From Treponema sp. (GTDB lineage: Bacteria; Spirochaetota; Spirochaetia; Treponematales; Treponemataceae): a stretch of 64,000 bases of DNA. The notes under the pieces were generated by a model that worked only from the letters and a program-made list of their open reading frames with translations, had not been told where the DNA came from and did no database searches. Of the stretch, positions 44,126 through 52,985 are shown one piece after another. Within the stretch, counting starts at the first letter, position 1; the number at the start of each line of letters is the position of its first letter. The stretch is taken from positions 1-64,000 of the forward strand of contig JAGBIY010000051.1 in the NCBI GenBank assembly GCA_017934745.1. The letters run 5' to 3'. The translations under genes and the position numbers were made by a program.

Positions 44126-46690
44126 ATGAGCGATTCTGAAAAATCAAATGAACTCGACAGTTACGGAGTTTGGGTCAAGAAACCGCCAAGGACAATCGAT
44201 TCAAGTGAATCGGACGAACCGAAGCTTGAGGCGACTGAGCAGAGTTCAAATCTCACTTCAGATGAAGATGACACTGCCCTCTCAACAGACGAACTCGCCG
44301 CACTTTCCAGCATCGTCGACGACCAACCGGCCGAAGAAAATCTCGATTCGTCATCGACATCAATGGAAGACGTCTCTCTCGACGAATTCGGATTCGGAGA
44401 CAGCGATTCCGACTCAGGAAACGAAGTCGCAGGCGAAGAAAGCGAGGAAACGGCACCTGAAATCGACGATGCCGGAAGTTCCGAAATCATAATAAAAGAC
44501 AACTCCAGCGCGGACATGGACGAAGACGGCCCTATCGACATAGACCTTTCATTCGACGACACGGGCGACAGCAGTCCATCAGGAAGCGAATTTTCCCTCA
44601 GCGACGACTCTACAAGCCCATCTGGCGACGACGGAACGGAATCCGTGGACTTGAGCGAATTCGGATTCGGAGACGACACAGACTCTGGAGACTCAAGCGT
44701 CGAGTCTTCATCGGAAAACTCCGGCACGGAGGATGTCGACTTGAGCGAATTCGGTTTCGGAGACGACTCGGATTCTTCAGAGCCAAGCGTCGAGACAGAC
44801 ACGGAGCCGACAGAACAGAGCAGCGAGACGGAAGACGTCGATTTGAGCGAATTCGGTTTCGACGACGACTCGGATTCAGATTCAGCATCAACAAGCGAAT
44901 CAAAGGAAGGCGACATCGAGATGAATGTCGTGGCCGACGACGACGACGAATTTGAAAGCACGGAAGAGGCCGCGGAATCGTCAAGCGAAAGCGAGGAGGC
45001 AGCTTCGAACGACAACATCGATTCAGAGTTCAACGCGGACGAAATAATGAACTCCGTGGAGGACGAAAACGGCAACATCGTGAGCTTCGACGACACTACG
45101 GAGACAAAGGAAGACGAAGACAGCCCGTTCGAAGTCACAAGCGAGGACAAGGCCGCGGCCGAGGAATTCTCATTGGACGAGCCTCTTTTCAAAGAAGACG
45201 AGAGCGCGGAATCGGAGGACGAGGAAATCGAGGAGCCTGTCGTTTCGGACGAAGACTCAGAGACAATCGAAGAGCCGATGGTGCCGTCGGACGATGAACC
45301 GACAATTTCCTCCGAGGCTGAAGGCGCATCAGACTCAATCGGAGAGCCAGACTTCGGCGGAGAGAGCATTGAAGGAACGGAAAGCGATGCCGAGGACGAC
45401 ATCGAGGAGCCGGTCGTAAACGAAGAGACGGAGGACGGATTCAGCGGAAACGAAATTCCCGACACGTTCGACGAAGAGACCGCTTCTCTCATGGGCAACG
45501 AGGACGAGCAGCAGAACACGGCATCGGAGACAAATTCGATTCTCAACCAGATTGTCAGCCAGCTCTCTTCACTCAAGGACGAAATCTCGACGCTCAAGCA
45601 CGACGTGGAAAGCATCAAGAGCGCACCTCTCGCCACAAAGGAAAATGGAAACGAAGAGCAGGCAGAGGAAAAAGCGGAAGAGACCGAAAGCTCAGGCGGA
45701 TTCTTCAACGACAACGCGGACGACGACGACACAATCTCGCTCTCGCTCGACGAGTTGGACAACATACTCGACACTGCTGAGATAACGGAAGACAACGGCG
45801 ACTTCATCGTGGAGGCGCAGGAGAACAACGGAATCGAAAGCGAAGAGCAGCAGGAAGAGTCGGAAGAGACGACCGAAGAGCAAAATCCAGAAAGCGACGC
45901 GCCTTCGAGCGAAACGAATTCGCTGGATTCAGTAGAGGACTCGACGCTCGAATCAGTAATCAACAACGACACTTCGGACGAGGACTCGGAGGAAGAGCCG
46001 GAAATCGACCAAGAACTCGACTCTTCGATAGCGGACTCAATCGAGAAGAGCATGACCGACGATATCGCCGACGAAATGGACGATGGAAACGACCTTCCGA
46101 TAGAGGACAACACGCTCGAATCGATAATCGACAGTGGAGAAGTCTCGAAAGAGCTTCCTGACGAAATCGACATCGACAAAATCGAAGACGACATGGACGA
46201 AGACGACGAGATGGACGACTTCTCGTTCGACACGGAAGACTCCGACTTGAAGAACGACCTCATCGTGGACGCGGACAACAACGACGACCTCGCATCGATA
46301 GGAGAAGCAATCGACTCGGCAGAGGCGGAAGATTCCATCGACCTTCCAGAAAACAACGGAACAGAGGGCATGGACGTTTCGGAAACAAGCGAAGACGAAC
46401 TGGACACGGACTATCTCACACCGGATCCTTCAATCGACGACGCTCTTTCAGACTCGAACCTCGACTATCTCAATTCCGACCCTGCCCTTTCGGCTCCAGC
46501 CCCTGAGACTGAGGAGAGCCTTGAAGAGAAGGAAACGATACCGAACGACTTGAAGACAGAAATCAAGTCTGTGCTTTCTTATATGGACCAGCTTTTGGAA
46601 AACCTTCCAGAAGAGAAAATCGCCGAATTCGCCCAGTCGGAGCAGTTCGAAACATATAAGAAGCTTTTCAAGGAACTCGGTCTCGCGTAA
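44126..46690 (+). CDS. Very acidic repeat protein with conserved ends
   Basis: This 854-residue protein is mostly Asp/Glu/Ser-rich and probably disordered. Four copies of a motif close to DLSEFGFGDD occur (about 83-91, 174-182, 204-212, 238-246). A GVWVKKPPRTID segment lies near the N terminus; a coiled coil (about 470-500) follows, and the last 60 residues form an amphipathic helical end (LSYMDQLLENLPEEKIAEFAQSEQFETYKKLFKEL). No signal peptide. I recognise no family. It heads the operon with the MAF genes; a scaffolding role is inferred. GAGAGG precedes the ATG. The large minus-strand serine frame opposite is a shadow. Confidence 0.7.
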   Translation: MSDSEKSNELDSYGVWVKKPPRTIDSSESDEPKLEATEQSSNLTSDEDDTALSTDELAALSSIVDDQPAEENLDSSSTSMEDVSLDEFGFGDSDSDSGNEVAGEESEETAPEIDDAGSSEIIIKDNSSADMDEDGPIDIDLSFDDTGDSSPSGSEFSLSDDSTSPSGDDGTESVDLSEFGFGDDTDSGDSSVESSSENSGTEDVDLSEFGFGDDSDSSEPSVETDTEPTEQSSETEDVDLSEFGFDDDSDSDSASTSESKEGDIEMNVVADDDDEFESTEEAAESSSESEEAASNDNIDSEFNADEIMNSVEDENGNIVSFDDTTETKEDEDSPFEVTSEDKAAAEEFSLDEPLFKEDESAESEDEEIEEPVVSDEDSETIEEPMVPSDDEPTISSEAEGASDSIGEPDFGGESIEGTESDAEDDIEEPVVNEETEDGFSGNEIPDTFDEETASLMGNEDEQQNTASETNSILNQIVSQLSSLKDEISTLKHDVESIKSAPLATKENGNEEQAEEKAEETESSGGFFNDNADDDDTISLSLDELDNILDTAEITEDNGDFIVEAQENNGIESEEQQEESEETTEEQNPESDAPSSETNSLDSVEDSTLESVINNDTSDEDSEEEPEIDQELDSSIADSIEKSMTDDIADEMDDGNDLPIEDNTLESIIDSGEVSKELPDEIDIDKIEDDMDEDDEMDDFSFDTEDSDLKNDLIVDADNNDDLASIGEAIDSAEAEDSIDLPENNGTEGMDVSETSEDELDTDYLTPDPSIDDALSDSNLDYLNSDPALSAPAPETEESLEEKETIPNDLKTEIKSVLSYMDQLLENLPEEKIAEFAQSEQFETYKKLFKELGLA

Positions 46691-46710
46691 AAATTTGAGA
46701 GTTGAACGGT

Positions 46711-47631
46711 ATGGAAGAAACAAAAGCACGAAGTGGACTTCTGCAAAGGGCGGTCTCCGTCCTTGCCGAGGTCACACCAAAATTCGACGTATGGACGACA
46801 AGGAACGGATTCAAGCACGCAGGCATTTTCGTTCCTTGCACAACGGAAAAGACATCCAGCAATTACTACCATCTCTTGAACGTCGTTGGACTCAGCGCGA
46901 AAACGGTCGCTTCCTCTGTGGAATCGAGCGATTTTTGGCACGGAAAAATCACAAAGACGTTCGAGTGGCAGTGTTTTTCAAAGGATTTCAACGAACTAGG
47001 TCCGTTTTTGGAGCTTTTCGATGACAAAATAAGCGATTCGATAAATTCCCTCTACTTTCTGCCGTTCAACGACAAAAAAATGCCAATGATTTTCGTCATA
47101 GCCGAATTCGAAGACGACGAGCCAATCACGCTCCCGTCGGCGACGGAAAGCGCGGTGACGCTCAAGAATATGATTGAGCTGCAGAAAAACGTGGACATGA
47201 AGATTTCCACGCTCGAAGAGAATTTGGACAAGGGACTGCAGATTTCTCCTGCCCACCTGTTCATTCTCTCGCTCAAGACATGCGTGGAGAAGTCGCTTCA
47301 ACGGGCCGACGTGGAAAGGAAACTTTCAAAGTTCGACATGGTGGACAGAATCGAGATAAAAGAGAAAGTCATAGACTCGGTGGCGCACGCCGCATACGCG
47401 ATAATCGAGCCTCTGTTCAAATCACCGAACTGCATACACCTCGGAACGGACGGAGAAATAAAAATCGTCATATTCGCGAAGGACGAGCCGGATGACCAGC
47501 TCATATCGTTCCACATCGCCTCCACTCTGCGAGAGCTTCTCGGAGAAGAAAGCTCCAAACAGATTCTGCTCCTCATGGCGGGAATCTGCCCGAACAAAAA
47601 AGGGACGCTCCTGTTCCTCCAGAAAGGCTGA
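46711..47631 (+). CDS. Cytoplasmic protein of unknown function in MAF operon
   Basis: This 306-residue protein lacks a signal peptide or membrane segment. The N-terminal half (about 1-145) has an alternating alpha/beta look; a helical stretch (about 150-235) follows, and the last 70 residues are alpha/beta with SFHIASTLRELLGEESSKQILLL. I do not recognise the family. It lies 21 bases after the acidic protein gene and four bases before MAF-1, so co-translation and a shared role are likely. The ATG at 46711 has GAGAG nine bases upstream; a TTG three codons earlier is possible. Confidence 0.6.
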   Translation: MEETKARSGLLQRAVSVLAEVTPKFDVWTTRNGFKHAGIFVPCTTEKTSSNYYHLLNVVGLSAKTVASSVESSDFWHGKITKTFEWQCFSKDFNELGPFLELFDDKISDSINSLYFLPFNDKKMPMIFVIAEFEDDEPITLPSATESAVTLKNMIELQKNVDMKISTLEENLDKGLQISPAHLFILSLKTCVEKSLQRADVERKLSKFDMVDRIEIKEKVIDSVAHAAYAIIEPLFKSPNCIHLGTDGEIKIVIFAKDEPDDQLISFHIASTLRELLGEESSKQILLLMAGICPNKKGTLLFLQKG

Positions 47632-47634
47632 TAC

Positions 47635-49191
47635 ATGCCGGAAGCAAAAATACAGTTTTCCGAAGCGAGGAACGGAGAAAAGACATGCTCCTCAGGCGGA
47701 AAATTCCTACATTCAAAATACAATCCTACAGCGGAGGCTCAAAAATTCGTGGACGCAATCGAATCGGATTTTGAGCCTCAATGCGTTTTCGTGCTGGAAC
47801 CGGCTCTTTCATACTGCGCTCAATTTCTGCGGAAGCGTTTTCCAAAATCAGCAGTGTGCGCAATCCGGTTCACGAGGGAATTCTCGGAAAATGACAGACT
47901 TTGGGACGAGACGTTCGACGCAACCGAAGAACTGGACGACGACTTGTTCAACGCGTTCGGAGAAGAGAAAATCTGCTCGTCGATTTTCGTGGACTGGACG
48001 GCGAGCAAGAACGCATTCCCGGAGAAATCGGAGACTGCGTGGCTCATGATAAGGAACGCTGTCGTCAAAAGCCGGAACGTCATGGCAACGCGCTCGTTTT
48101 TCGCGAAACGGTGGCTCAAGAATTCGGCAATATTCGCGGCGTTTGTCGAGAACACCACGGCGATGCGGAACGAAGGAAAGACATCGTTCCCGATACTGAT
48201 AGCCGCCTCGGGAAGCAGCCTCAAGACTTCAATAGAAAAAATCCGGGAAAACAGGAGCAGATTCTTTCTTATGGCGGTCTCGTCCGCTTTCATGCCGCTT
48301 TTCGACAACGGAATCGAAGCCGATTTCGTAGTGAGCACGGACGGCGGGTATTGGGCAAAAAAGCACCTGGAATTCCCGTCATCGAAGAACAGCGGAACGA
48401 CATTCGCCCTCGCGCTGGAAGGAGCCGCTCCTGCAAGAATCCTCAGAGAAAAGAGCATCCTTCCACTCCTTTACGACGACGCCACCGATTTCCAAAGAAG
48501 AATCATGGAAAGACTGGGGATTAATACGGCGAAGGCCAGAAGGAACGGAACCGTCAGCGGAACCGCGCTGGAGCTTGCGATGGACATGACGGACGGCCCG
48601 ATTTTTCTCTGCGGACTGGACCAGGCTCCGTGCGGCGGCTACCAGCACACACAGCCGAACGCTCTCGAATCGGCGGCGGAATCGGCAGACAATCGACTTT
48701 CCACAAAGGAAACGAGGATGACGGCCTCCAGATTCAATTCGGAAAAATCGCTTGAGATATACAGGAACTGGTTCGTCTCAAATTCCCAAAGGTTCAACTC
48801 GCCGAAAGAGAGGATTTTCAGGCTGTCTTCCAACTTCAAATTCGAATTCCCGCTCGGAATGATACGGGACATAAACTGGGACGGATTCGAGAGATTGGTG
48901 CCGAAGAACGACCGCGACACGGGAAAAGGACGCAGTTCAGGAATTTTCATGGACACTCCGAAAAAAAACGGAAAGACATTGCCGGAGCGAAGAAGAATCA
49001 TACAGGAGGAGCTTGAACGCTCGCTTTCAAACGAGAAATTCCTGAGCGAAGTCTTTCCTCTGGAGACGCTGCTCATGAAACGCGAAAAGGACTTCGGAAA
49101 ACGGAACGCAGCTGAACAAGCATTGGAAGAGAAAAAGCGGAAACTTGTCTCTGAAATCGGAAGAACATTGAAGACGAGTTCGCAGAGCTGA
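47635..49191 (+). CDS. MAF family protein 1 (flagellin glycosylation)
   Basis: This 518-residue protein has the motility-associated-factor (MAF, DUF115/MptE-like) core: PILIAASGSSLKTSIEKIRENRSRFFLMAVSSAF, then IEADFVVSTDGGYWAKKHLEF and FLCGLDQAPC. MAF proteins transfer nonulosonic-acid-type sugars to flagellin; treponemal flagellins are known to be glycosylated. Its N-terminal 170 residues are diverged. The gene is four bases after its neighbour, and AAAGG precedes the ATG. It is directly followed by a second MAF gene with which it shares the HSKYNP motif. Confidence 0.8.
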   Translation: MPEAKIQFSEARNGEKTCSSGGKFLHSKYNPTAEAQKFVDAIESDFEPQCVFVLEPALSYCAQFLRKRFPKSAVCAIRFTREFSENDRLWDETFDATEELDDDLFNAFGEEKICSSIFVDWTASKNAFPEKSETAWLMIRNAVVKSRNVMATRSFFAKRWLKNSAIFAAFVENTTAMRNEGKTSFPILIAASGSSLKTSIEKIRENRSRFFLMAVSSAFMPLFDNGIEADFVVSTDGGYWAKKHLEFPSSKNSGTTFALALEGAAPARILREKSILPLLYDDATDFQRRIMERLGINTAKARRNGTVSGTALELAMDMTDGPIFLCGLDQAPCGGYQHTQPNALESAAESADNRLSTKETRMTASRFNSEKSLEIYRNWFVSNSQRFNSPKERIFRLSSNFKFEFPLGMIRDINWDGFERLVPKNDRDTGKGRSSGIFMDTPKKNGKTLPERRRIIQEELERSLSNEKFLSEVFPLETLLMKREKDFGKRNAAEQALEEKKRKLVSEIGRTLKTSSQS

Positions 49192-49194
49192 AAA

Positions 49195-50658
49195 ATGAAC
49201 TACACGGAAACAACAGAATCGAAAGATGGAAGGACGATACCGCTCATAGGGAAGAACGCCCTCCACTCAAAGTACAACCCGAAACGCGAAGCGCAGTCGT
49301 TCGCGGCCCAGTTCAAGAAAGGCGGATTCTTCGTAGTCCTGGGAATCGCAGGAGGATACCACATCTCGGCGCTGCTTCAGGCGCATCCACAATCGAAAGT
49401 GGTCGCCGTCGAGGCGGAAAAAGCCGACATCGAATTCCTCAAGAGAATCCCGGAAGTCGAAAAGCTTGGGAATGACAAAAGGGTCAGATTCGCGTCAGAG
49501 GAATCAATAGAAAGCGCGATAACGGAATCATACAAGCCAGCATTGCACGGAGACATGACGATATGCGCCCTGAGGTCGTGGGAGAACATTTTCAAGGAAA
49601 GGAAAGAAGCGATTGTCGGAAAAATCAAGGACGCGCTGAAAAAAGTGTCGGCGGACTATTCGGTGCAGAGCCATTTCGGAAAAATCTGGCAGAAGAACAT
49701 ATTCGAGAATTTGAAATCCGCTTCGGAATCGAACACCGACATCAAAAAGACAATCAGCGGAATTCCATCAAAAAAGACGGCGGCGATAATAGCGGCAGGC
49801 CCCACCCTCGACAAGACAGTGGAGAAAATCAGGAAGGACAGGGAATCCTACTTCGTCATCGCGACAGACACTGCGTTCTCGGCACTTGAAGAGAGGAAAA
49901 TCGAAGCGGACTGCGTAGTGTCCGTAGATGGGCAAAGCGTCTCCCACGCGCACTTCATGCACGCAATCGACAATGACACCATATTCGTGTTCGATTTGTG
50001 CGCGAACTCCAGCGCGGCGCGAAAAGTCGTGGAAGCGGGCGGCAAAGCCATATTCACCGAAAGCGGGCACCCCCTCGCGCGGTACGCCTCGACATACACC
50101 GGCAGAAGAGCGTTCCCGGTCATAGAGACAGGAAGCGGAACGGTCACGATAGCGGCCGCAGATTTCGCAATCAAGGCGGGTTTCACGCATCTGGAATTTT
50201 TCGGAGCGGATTTTTCGTATGTGGACGGACTTCCATACGCGAAAGGAACATACCTCGACAGAATCTACAGGAGCGACGAGACAATGCTCGACAACTTCGA
50301 AACGAGATTCGACAAACTCATGTTCAGGACAGAACTGAAAAAAACGGGGAAAAGGAAATTCACGACCGAAATCCTCGAATCGTATTCGGAATCAATGGAA
50401 TCGTTTCTCAAAACCAGGGGGTTCAAAAGAATCGAGAACGGAGAGACCAAGATTTTCACGGCCGGAAAAAGCGCGAAAGCCGACTGGAACTTTTCGGACT
50501 TCGACTACAGGAAATTCGTCGAATTCTACAGAAGCAAGATGAAAAATATGCCGGAGGAGAATTCACCGGAAATGATGACGATACTTCCTCTCGCGGCGCA
50601 CATGAAATCTCCAATTCTTGCACACGCAAAAAGTCTTGAGTATACTGAGAAATTATGA
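49195..50658 (+). CDS. MAF family protein 2 (flagellin glycosylation)
   Basis: This 487-residue protein has a fuller MAF layout: LIGKNALHSKYNPKREAQSF, VLGIAGGYHISALLQAHPQSKVVAVEAE (Rossmann-like), AIIAAGPTLDKTVEKIRKDRESYFVIATDTAFSAL, DCVVSVDGQSVSHAHF and GADFSYVDGLPYAKGTYLDR. It likely glycosylates flagellin together with or in place of MAF-1. Its last codons contain a strong promoter for the next gene, and its TGA overlaps the next ATG (ATGA). Confidence 0.88.
   Translation: MNYTETTESKDGRTIPLIGKNALHSKYNPKREAQSFAAQFKKGGFFVVLGIAGGYHISALLQAHPQSKVVAVEAEKADIEFLKRIPEVEKLGNDKRVRFASEESIESAITESYKPALHGDMTICALRSWENIFKERKEAIVGKIKDALKKVSADYSVQSHFGKIWQKNIFENLKSASESNTDIKKTISGIPSKKTAAIIAAGPTLDKTVEKIRKDRESYFVIATDTAFSALEERKIEADCVVSVDGQSVSHAHFMHAIDNDTIFVFDLCANSSAARKVVEAGGKAIFTESGHPLARYASTYTGRRAFPVIETGSGTVTIAAADFAIKAGFTHLEFFGADFSYVDGLPYAKGTYLDRIYRSDETMLDNFETRFDKLMFRTELKKTGKRKFTTEILESYSESMESFLKTRGFKRIENGETKIFTAGKSAKADWNFSDFDYRKFVEFYRSKMKNMPEENSPEMMTILPLAAHMKSPILAHAKSLEYTEKL
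50618..50646 (+). promoter_or_regulatory. Promoter inside the end of MAF-2
   Basis: TTGCAC (50618-50623), a 17-base spacer and TATACT (50641-50646) end eight bases before the ATG at 50655. The next gene can thus be transcribed alone as a nearly leaderless message, despite the ATGA overlap with MAF-2. Confidence 0.65.
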
Positions 50659-52346
50659 AAACAAGAGTCATATCTACAATAAGCGCATTATGTTTTTTAT
50701 CGGCAATCGGATACTTCGGATACGGAGTCTACAAGGAGAACAAAGTCGGAGAGGAAGAGACAAAGACTAGATTCGACACGCTCTTGTTGGCTACAAAAAA
50801 TTCCGCCGAGACATCGAAAATCACATCCGCGGAATTCAAAAGCGACTTCTTCAACGCGGTCGGTGATTTCTCGGATTTCAGCGAGATAAGCCTGTCCATC
50901 GACGGAACATGCATATACTCCTACCCACCTCTCGAAGACAAGCTTTCTGGAACGGCGCAGAAGAACAAGAAATTCATAAGCAAAAAAAGGTCGACGACCA
51001 CCGCGAAGAACATAGTTTCGGCTCCGGTGGACGAGCAGGACTTGAGCTATGATTTGACGCTGGAGACGGGAATATACAAAATCAAGCAGAACACGATATA
51101 CAACAACGCAAAAATAGCGTTTTTCATCGCGCTGGCAGGAACGATTCTCTCGGTCATAGCCATAATCATGAAAAACAGCGAAGTAAAGGCGACCAGCAAG
51201 AACGACGCCAGGCTCAGACGCGAGGAGGAGCTTCTCAAGCAGATAAGGGAAGAGAGGCAGAGGATTCTCGAAGCGCAGCGGGAACAGGAATACGACGGAG
51301 GAATAGAGGACGATGAATTCGACGACGACGAATTCGACGACCAGGAGACGATAGAGGAACCGGGCGCGTACACAGCGGAAGACGCGGAAGAAGAGCCTGC
51401 AGCCCAGGAACAGTCATTCGAGGACACAATAGTGTTCACGGACGAAATGGAGCAGGGCGTGGAAAGCGGAGCGGAGCCTAGGGCGGTCGAAGAGCAGGAG
51501 CAAGACGAAGCAAGCGACACCGAAAAAGCCGAGGCAGAAACTGAAGTTGAAGCCGAGCCAGAAACGGCGGAAAGCGAATCCAATACAGACGCGGAAGCGG
51601 AAGCAGAAACAACAAGCGAAACAGAAAACGCCTCCGAAACCGAGTCAGAAACAGCGAATAGCGAATCCAGCACAGATGCGGAAGCGGAAGCAGAAACAAC
51701 AAGCGAAGCGCATGACACAGACGGGGAGACGGAAGAGTCCACCATTTCCGAAAACGCCAACACAGAGGAAAACGAAACCGAAAGCGTTTTCCAGGAACCA
51801 GTGCTCGAAGAGACTTTCACAAAGGACGGCGACCTTGGAACGATAGGAACGGACATAGCCTCTCCAAAGACGTTCATCCAGGATTTGGGCGAGCAGCTCC
51901 GAAAGAACACCTACACGGAAATCTCGCTCGCGCTCATAAAAATCACGGACTTCGACTGGGACGCATACGAGACCGAGGAGAAAGCGAAAGAGATAATCGC
52001 GCTCGCGAAGGAGAATTTCGAGGAGTCGTCGGAAATCTACAAGGCCGACATCCCGAACACGCTCGGAATCGTGCTCAACGGAACAGACCTCACGGAGACG
52101 ATAGCCGAGTGTGAGAAGATACTTCCGGCGATACAGGAAGTTCTCGGCTCGCTCGAAGGAGAGCACAAAGTCCACATCGGAATATCCGCGATGAACTACC
52201 GAGCGATTCCTCCCGACAGAATCATGGTAGAAGCGAAGGGTGCGCTTGAGGAGGCAGAGTCCGACCCGGACAACCCAATCGTAGCGTTCAAGGCGAATCC
52301 TGACCTCTACAAGAAGGAAATCGGCAACGAGCTTGAACAGGAATAG
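50655..52346 (+). CDS. Membrane protein with acidic stalk and degenerate GGDEF-like domain
   Basis: This 563-residue protein has TM helices near residues 5-25 and 153-172 flanking an extracytoplasmic domain, a basic coiled coil (about 185-215), an acidic Glu/Ala/Thr-rich stalk (about 215-400, containing an 87-base tandem repeat) and a C-terminal alpha/beta domain (about 405-550). In that domain ISLALIKITDFDW, a NTLGIVLNGTDLTETIAECEKI stretch, VHIGISAMNY and a final helix track the GGDEF fold, but the GGDEF signature and metal-binding residues are missing. It would not make c-di-GMP; ligand binding or a structural role is possible. It closes the MAF operon. Confidence 0.65.
   Translation: MKTRVISTISALCFLSAIGYFGYGVYKENKVGEEETKTRFDTLLLATKNSAETSKITSAEFKSDFFNAVGDFSDFSEISLSIDGTCIYSYPPLEDKLSGTAQKNKKFISKKRSTTTAKNIVSAPVDEQDLSYDLTLETGIYKIKQNTIYNNAKIAFFIALAGTILSVIAIIMKNSEVKATSKNDARLRREEELLKQIREERQRILEAQREQEYDGGIEDDEFDDDEFDDQETIEEPGAYTAEDAEEEPAAQEQSFEDTIVFTDEMEQGVESGAEPRAVEEQEQDEASDTEKAEAETEVEAEPETAESESNTDAEAEAETTSETENASETESETANSESSTDAEAEAETTSEAHDTDGETEESTISENANTEENETESVFQEPVLEETFTKDGDLGTIGTDIASPKTFIQDLGEQLRKNTYTEISLALIKITDFDWDAYETEEKAKEIIALAKENFEESSEIYKADIPNTLGIVLNGTDLTETIAECEKILPAIQEVLGSLEGEHKVHIGISAMNYRAIPPDRIMVEAKGALEEAESDPDNPIVAFKANPDLYKKEIGNELEQE
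51571..51707 (+). repeat. 87-base tandem repeat in the acidic stalk
   Basis: Bases 51571-51620 recur at 51658-51707 with four differences in 50; the last 30 bases of each copy are identical. The repeat unit is 29 codons and in frame, so recombination could change stalk length without breaking the gene. Confidence 0.75.
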
Positions 52347-52354
52347 GCAGAAGC

Positions 52355-52402
52355 AAAAAAGGCGCGCTCCAGAAAAGCATTGCATGGAGCGCGCCTTTTT
52401 TT
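52355..52402 (+). terminator. Terminator of the MAF operon
   Basis: A perfect stem (GGCGCGCTCC at 52361-52370 with 52386-52395) is followed by seven Ts (52396-52402) and preceded by six As, which also makes it potentially bidirectional. It lies nine bases after the last gene of the operon. Confidence 0.9.
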
Positions 52403-52456
52403 GCGGAAGCTCCCACACCATGCTCAAAAAACATTTCTGGTCATAAGAATAAAGTA

Positions 52457-52486
52457 TTGGCTCCCCTCTCCACAGGGATGTAGAAT
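52457..52486 (+). promoter_or_regulatory. Promoter for a leaderless cyclophilin-like gene
   Basis: TTGGCT (52457-52462), an 18-base spacer and TAGAAT (52481-52486) end six bases before the ATG at 52493. There is no usable ribosome-binding site; AGGG lies 16 bases upstream of the ATG. Confidence 0.6.
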
Positions 52487-52492
52487 GTCTTC

Positions 52493-52954
52493 ATGAAAAG
52501 AATAAAAGACCTGTTTTTTTTGCTGGCCGCAGTTTTCTGCATGACGACCGCCTGTGCAAGCGATGCCAGCAAAGGAGAATCCATGAACATCAAGATAAAA
52601 ATCACCAGCGACAGCGGGGAGCACACGCTGAATGCCACCCTTGCAGAGAACAAATCCGCCCTTGCATTTGCGGAACTGCTTAAAAAAGGCCCTGTCACAG
52701 TCAGCATGAGCGACTACGGCTCTTTTGAAAAAGTCGGTTTTCTGGGAACAAGCCTTCCCCGCACGGACAGTCAGATTACCACCCAAGCCGGCGACATCAT
52801 TCTCTATCAGGGAAACCAGATTACGATTTACTACGACACCAACAGCTGGAATTTTACCCGCCTTGGAAAAGTCACGGAAGTGACTCAGACTGAGTTGAAG
52901 GCAATTCTCGGAAAAGGCGACGTGACTGCGGTTTTCGCCCTTGCAGATTTCTAA
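52493..52954 (+). CDS. Cyclophilin-like-fold lipoprotein
   Basis: This 153-residue protein has a lipoprotein-type signal (FFLLAAVFCMTTAC, Cys at about 21) and a domain of the cyclophilin-like (flavodoxin-associated) kind: MNIKIKITSDSGEHTLNATLAENKSALAFAELL..., QAGDIILYQGNQITIYYD and NFTRLGKVTE. This fold is common in small bacterial proteins next to flavodoxins or reductases, but none is adjacent. Codons favour GCC, CTG and AAA and use few of the TCG/GGA codons of the neighbours, suggesting recent acquisition. It is isolated between two terminal regions. Confidence 0.7.
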   Translation: MKRIKDLFFLLAAVFCMTTACASDASKGESMNIKIKITSDSGEHTLNATLAENKSALAFAELLKKGPVTVSMSDYGSFEKVGFLGTSLPRTDSQITTQAGDIILYQGNQITIYYDTNSWNFTRLGKVTEVTQTELKAILGKGDVTAVFALADF

Positions 52955-52985
52955 ATGCCCATGAATTTATTACAGCAGCAGCCTT

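Noticed and set aside
44161..46407. 748-codon minus-strand frame, serine-rich
   Set aside because: It is the mirror of the Asp/Glu/Ser repeats of the acidic gene on the plus strand. It lacks a sensible start, ribosome-binding site or domain, and the plus frame has conserved ends and fits the operon.
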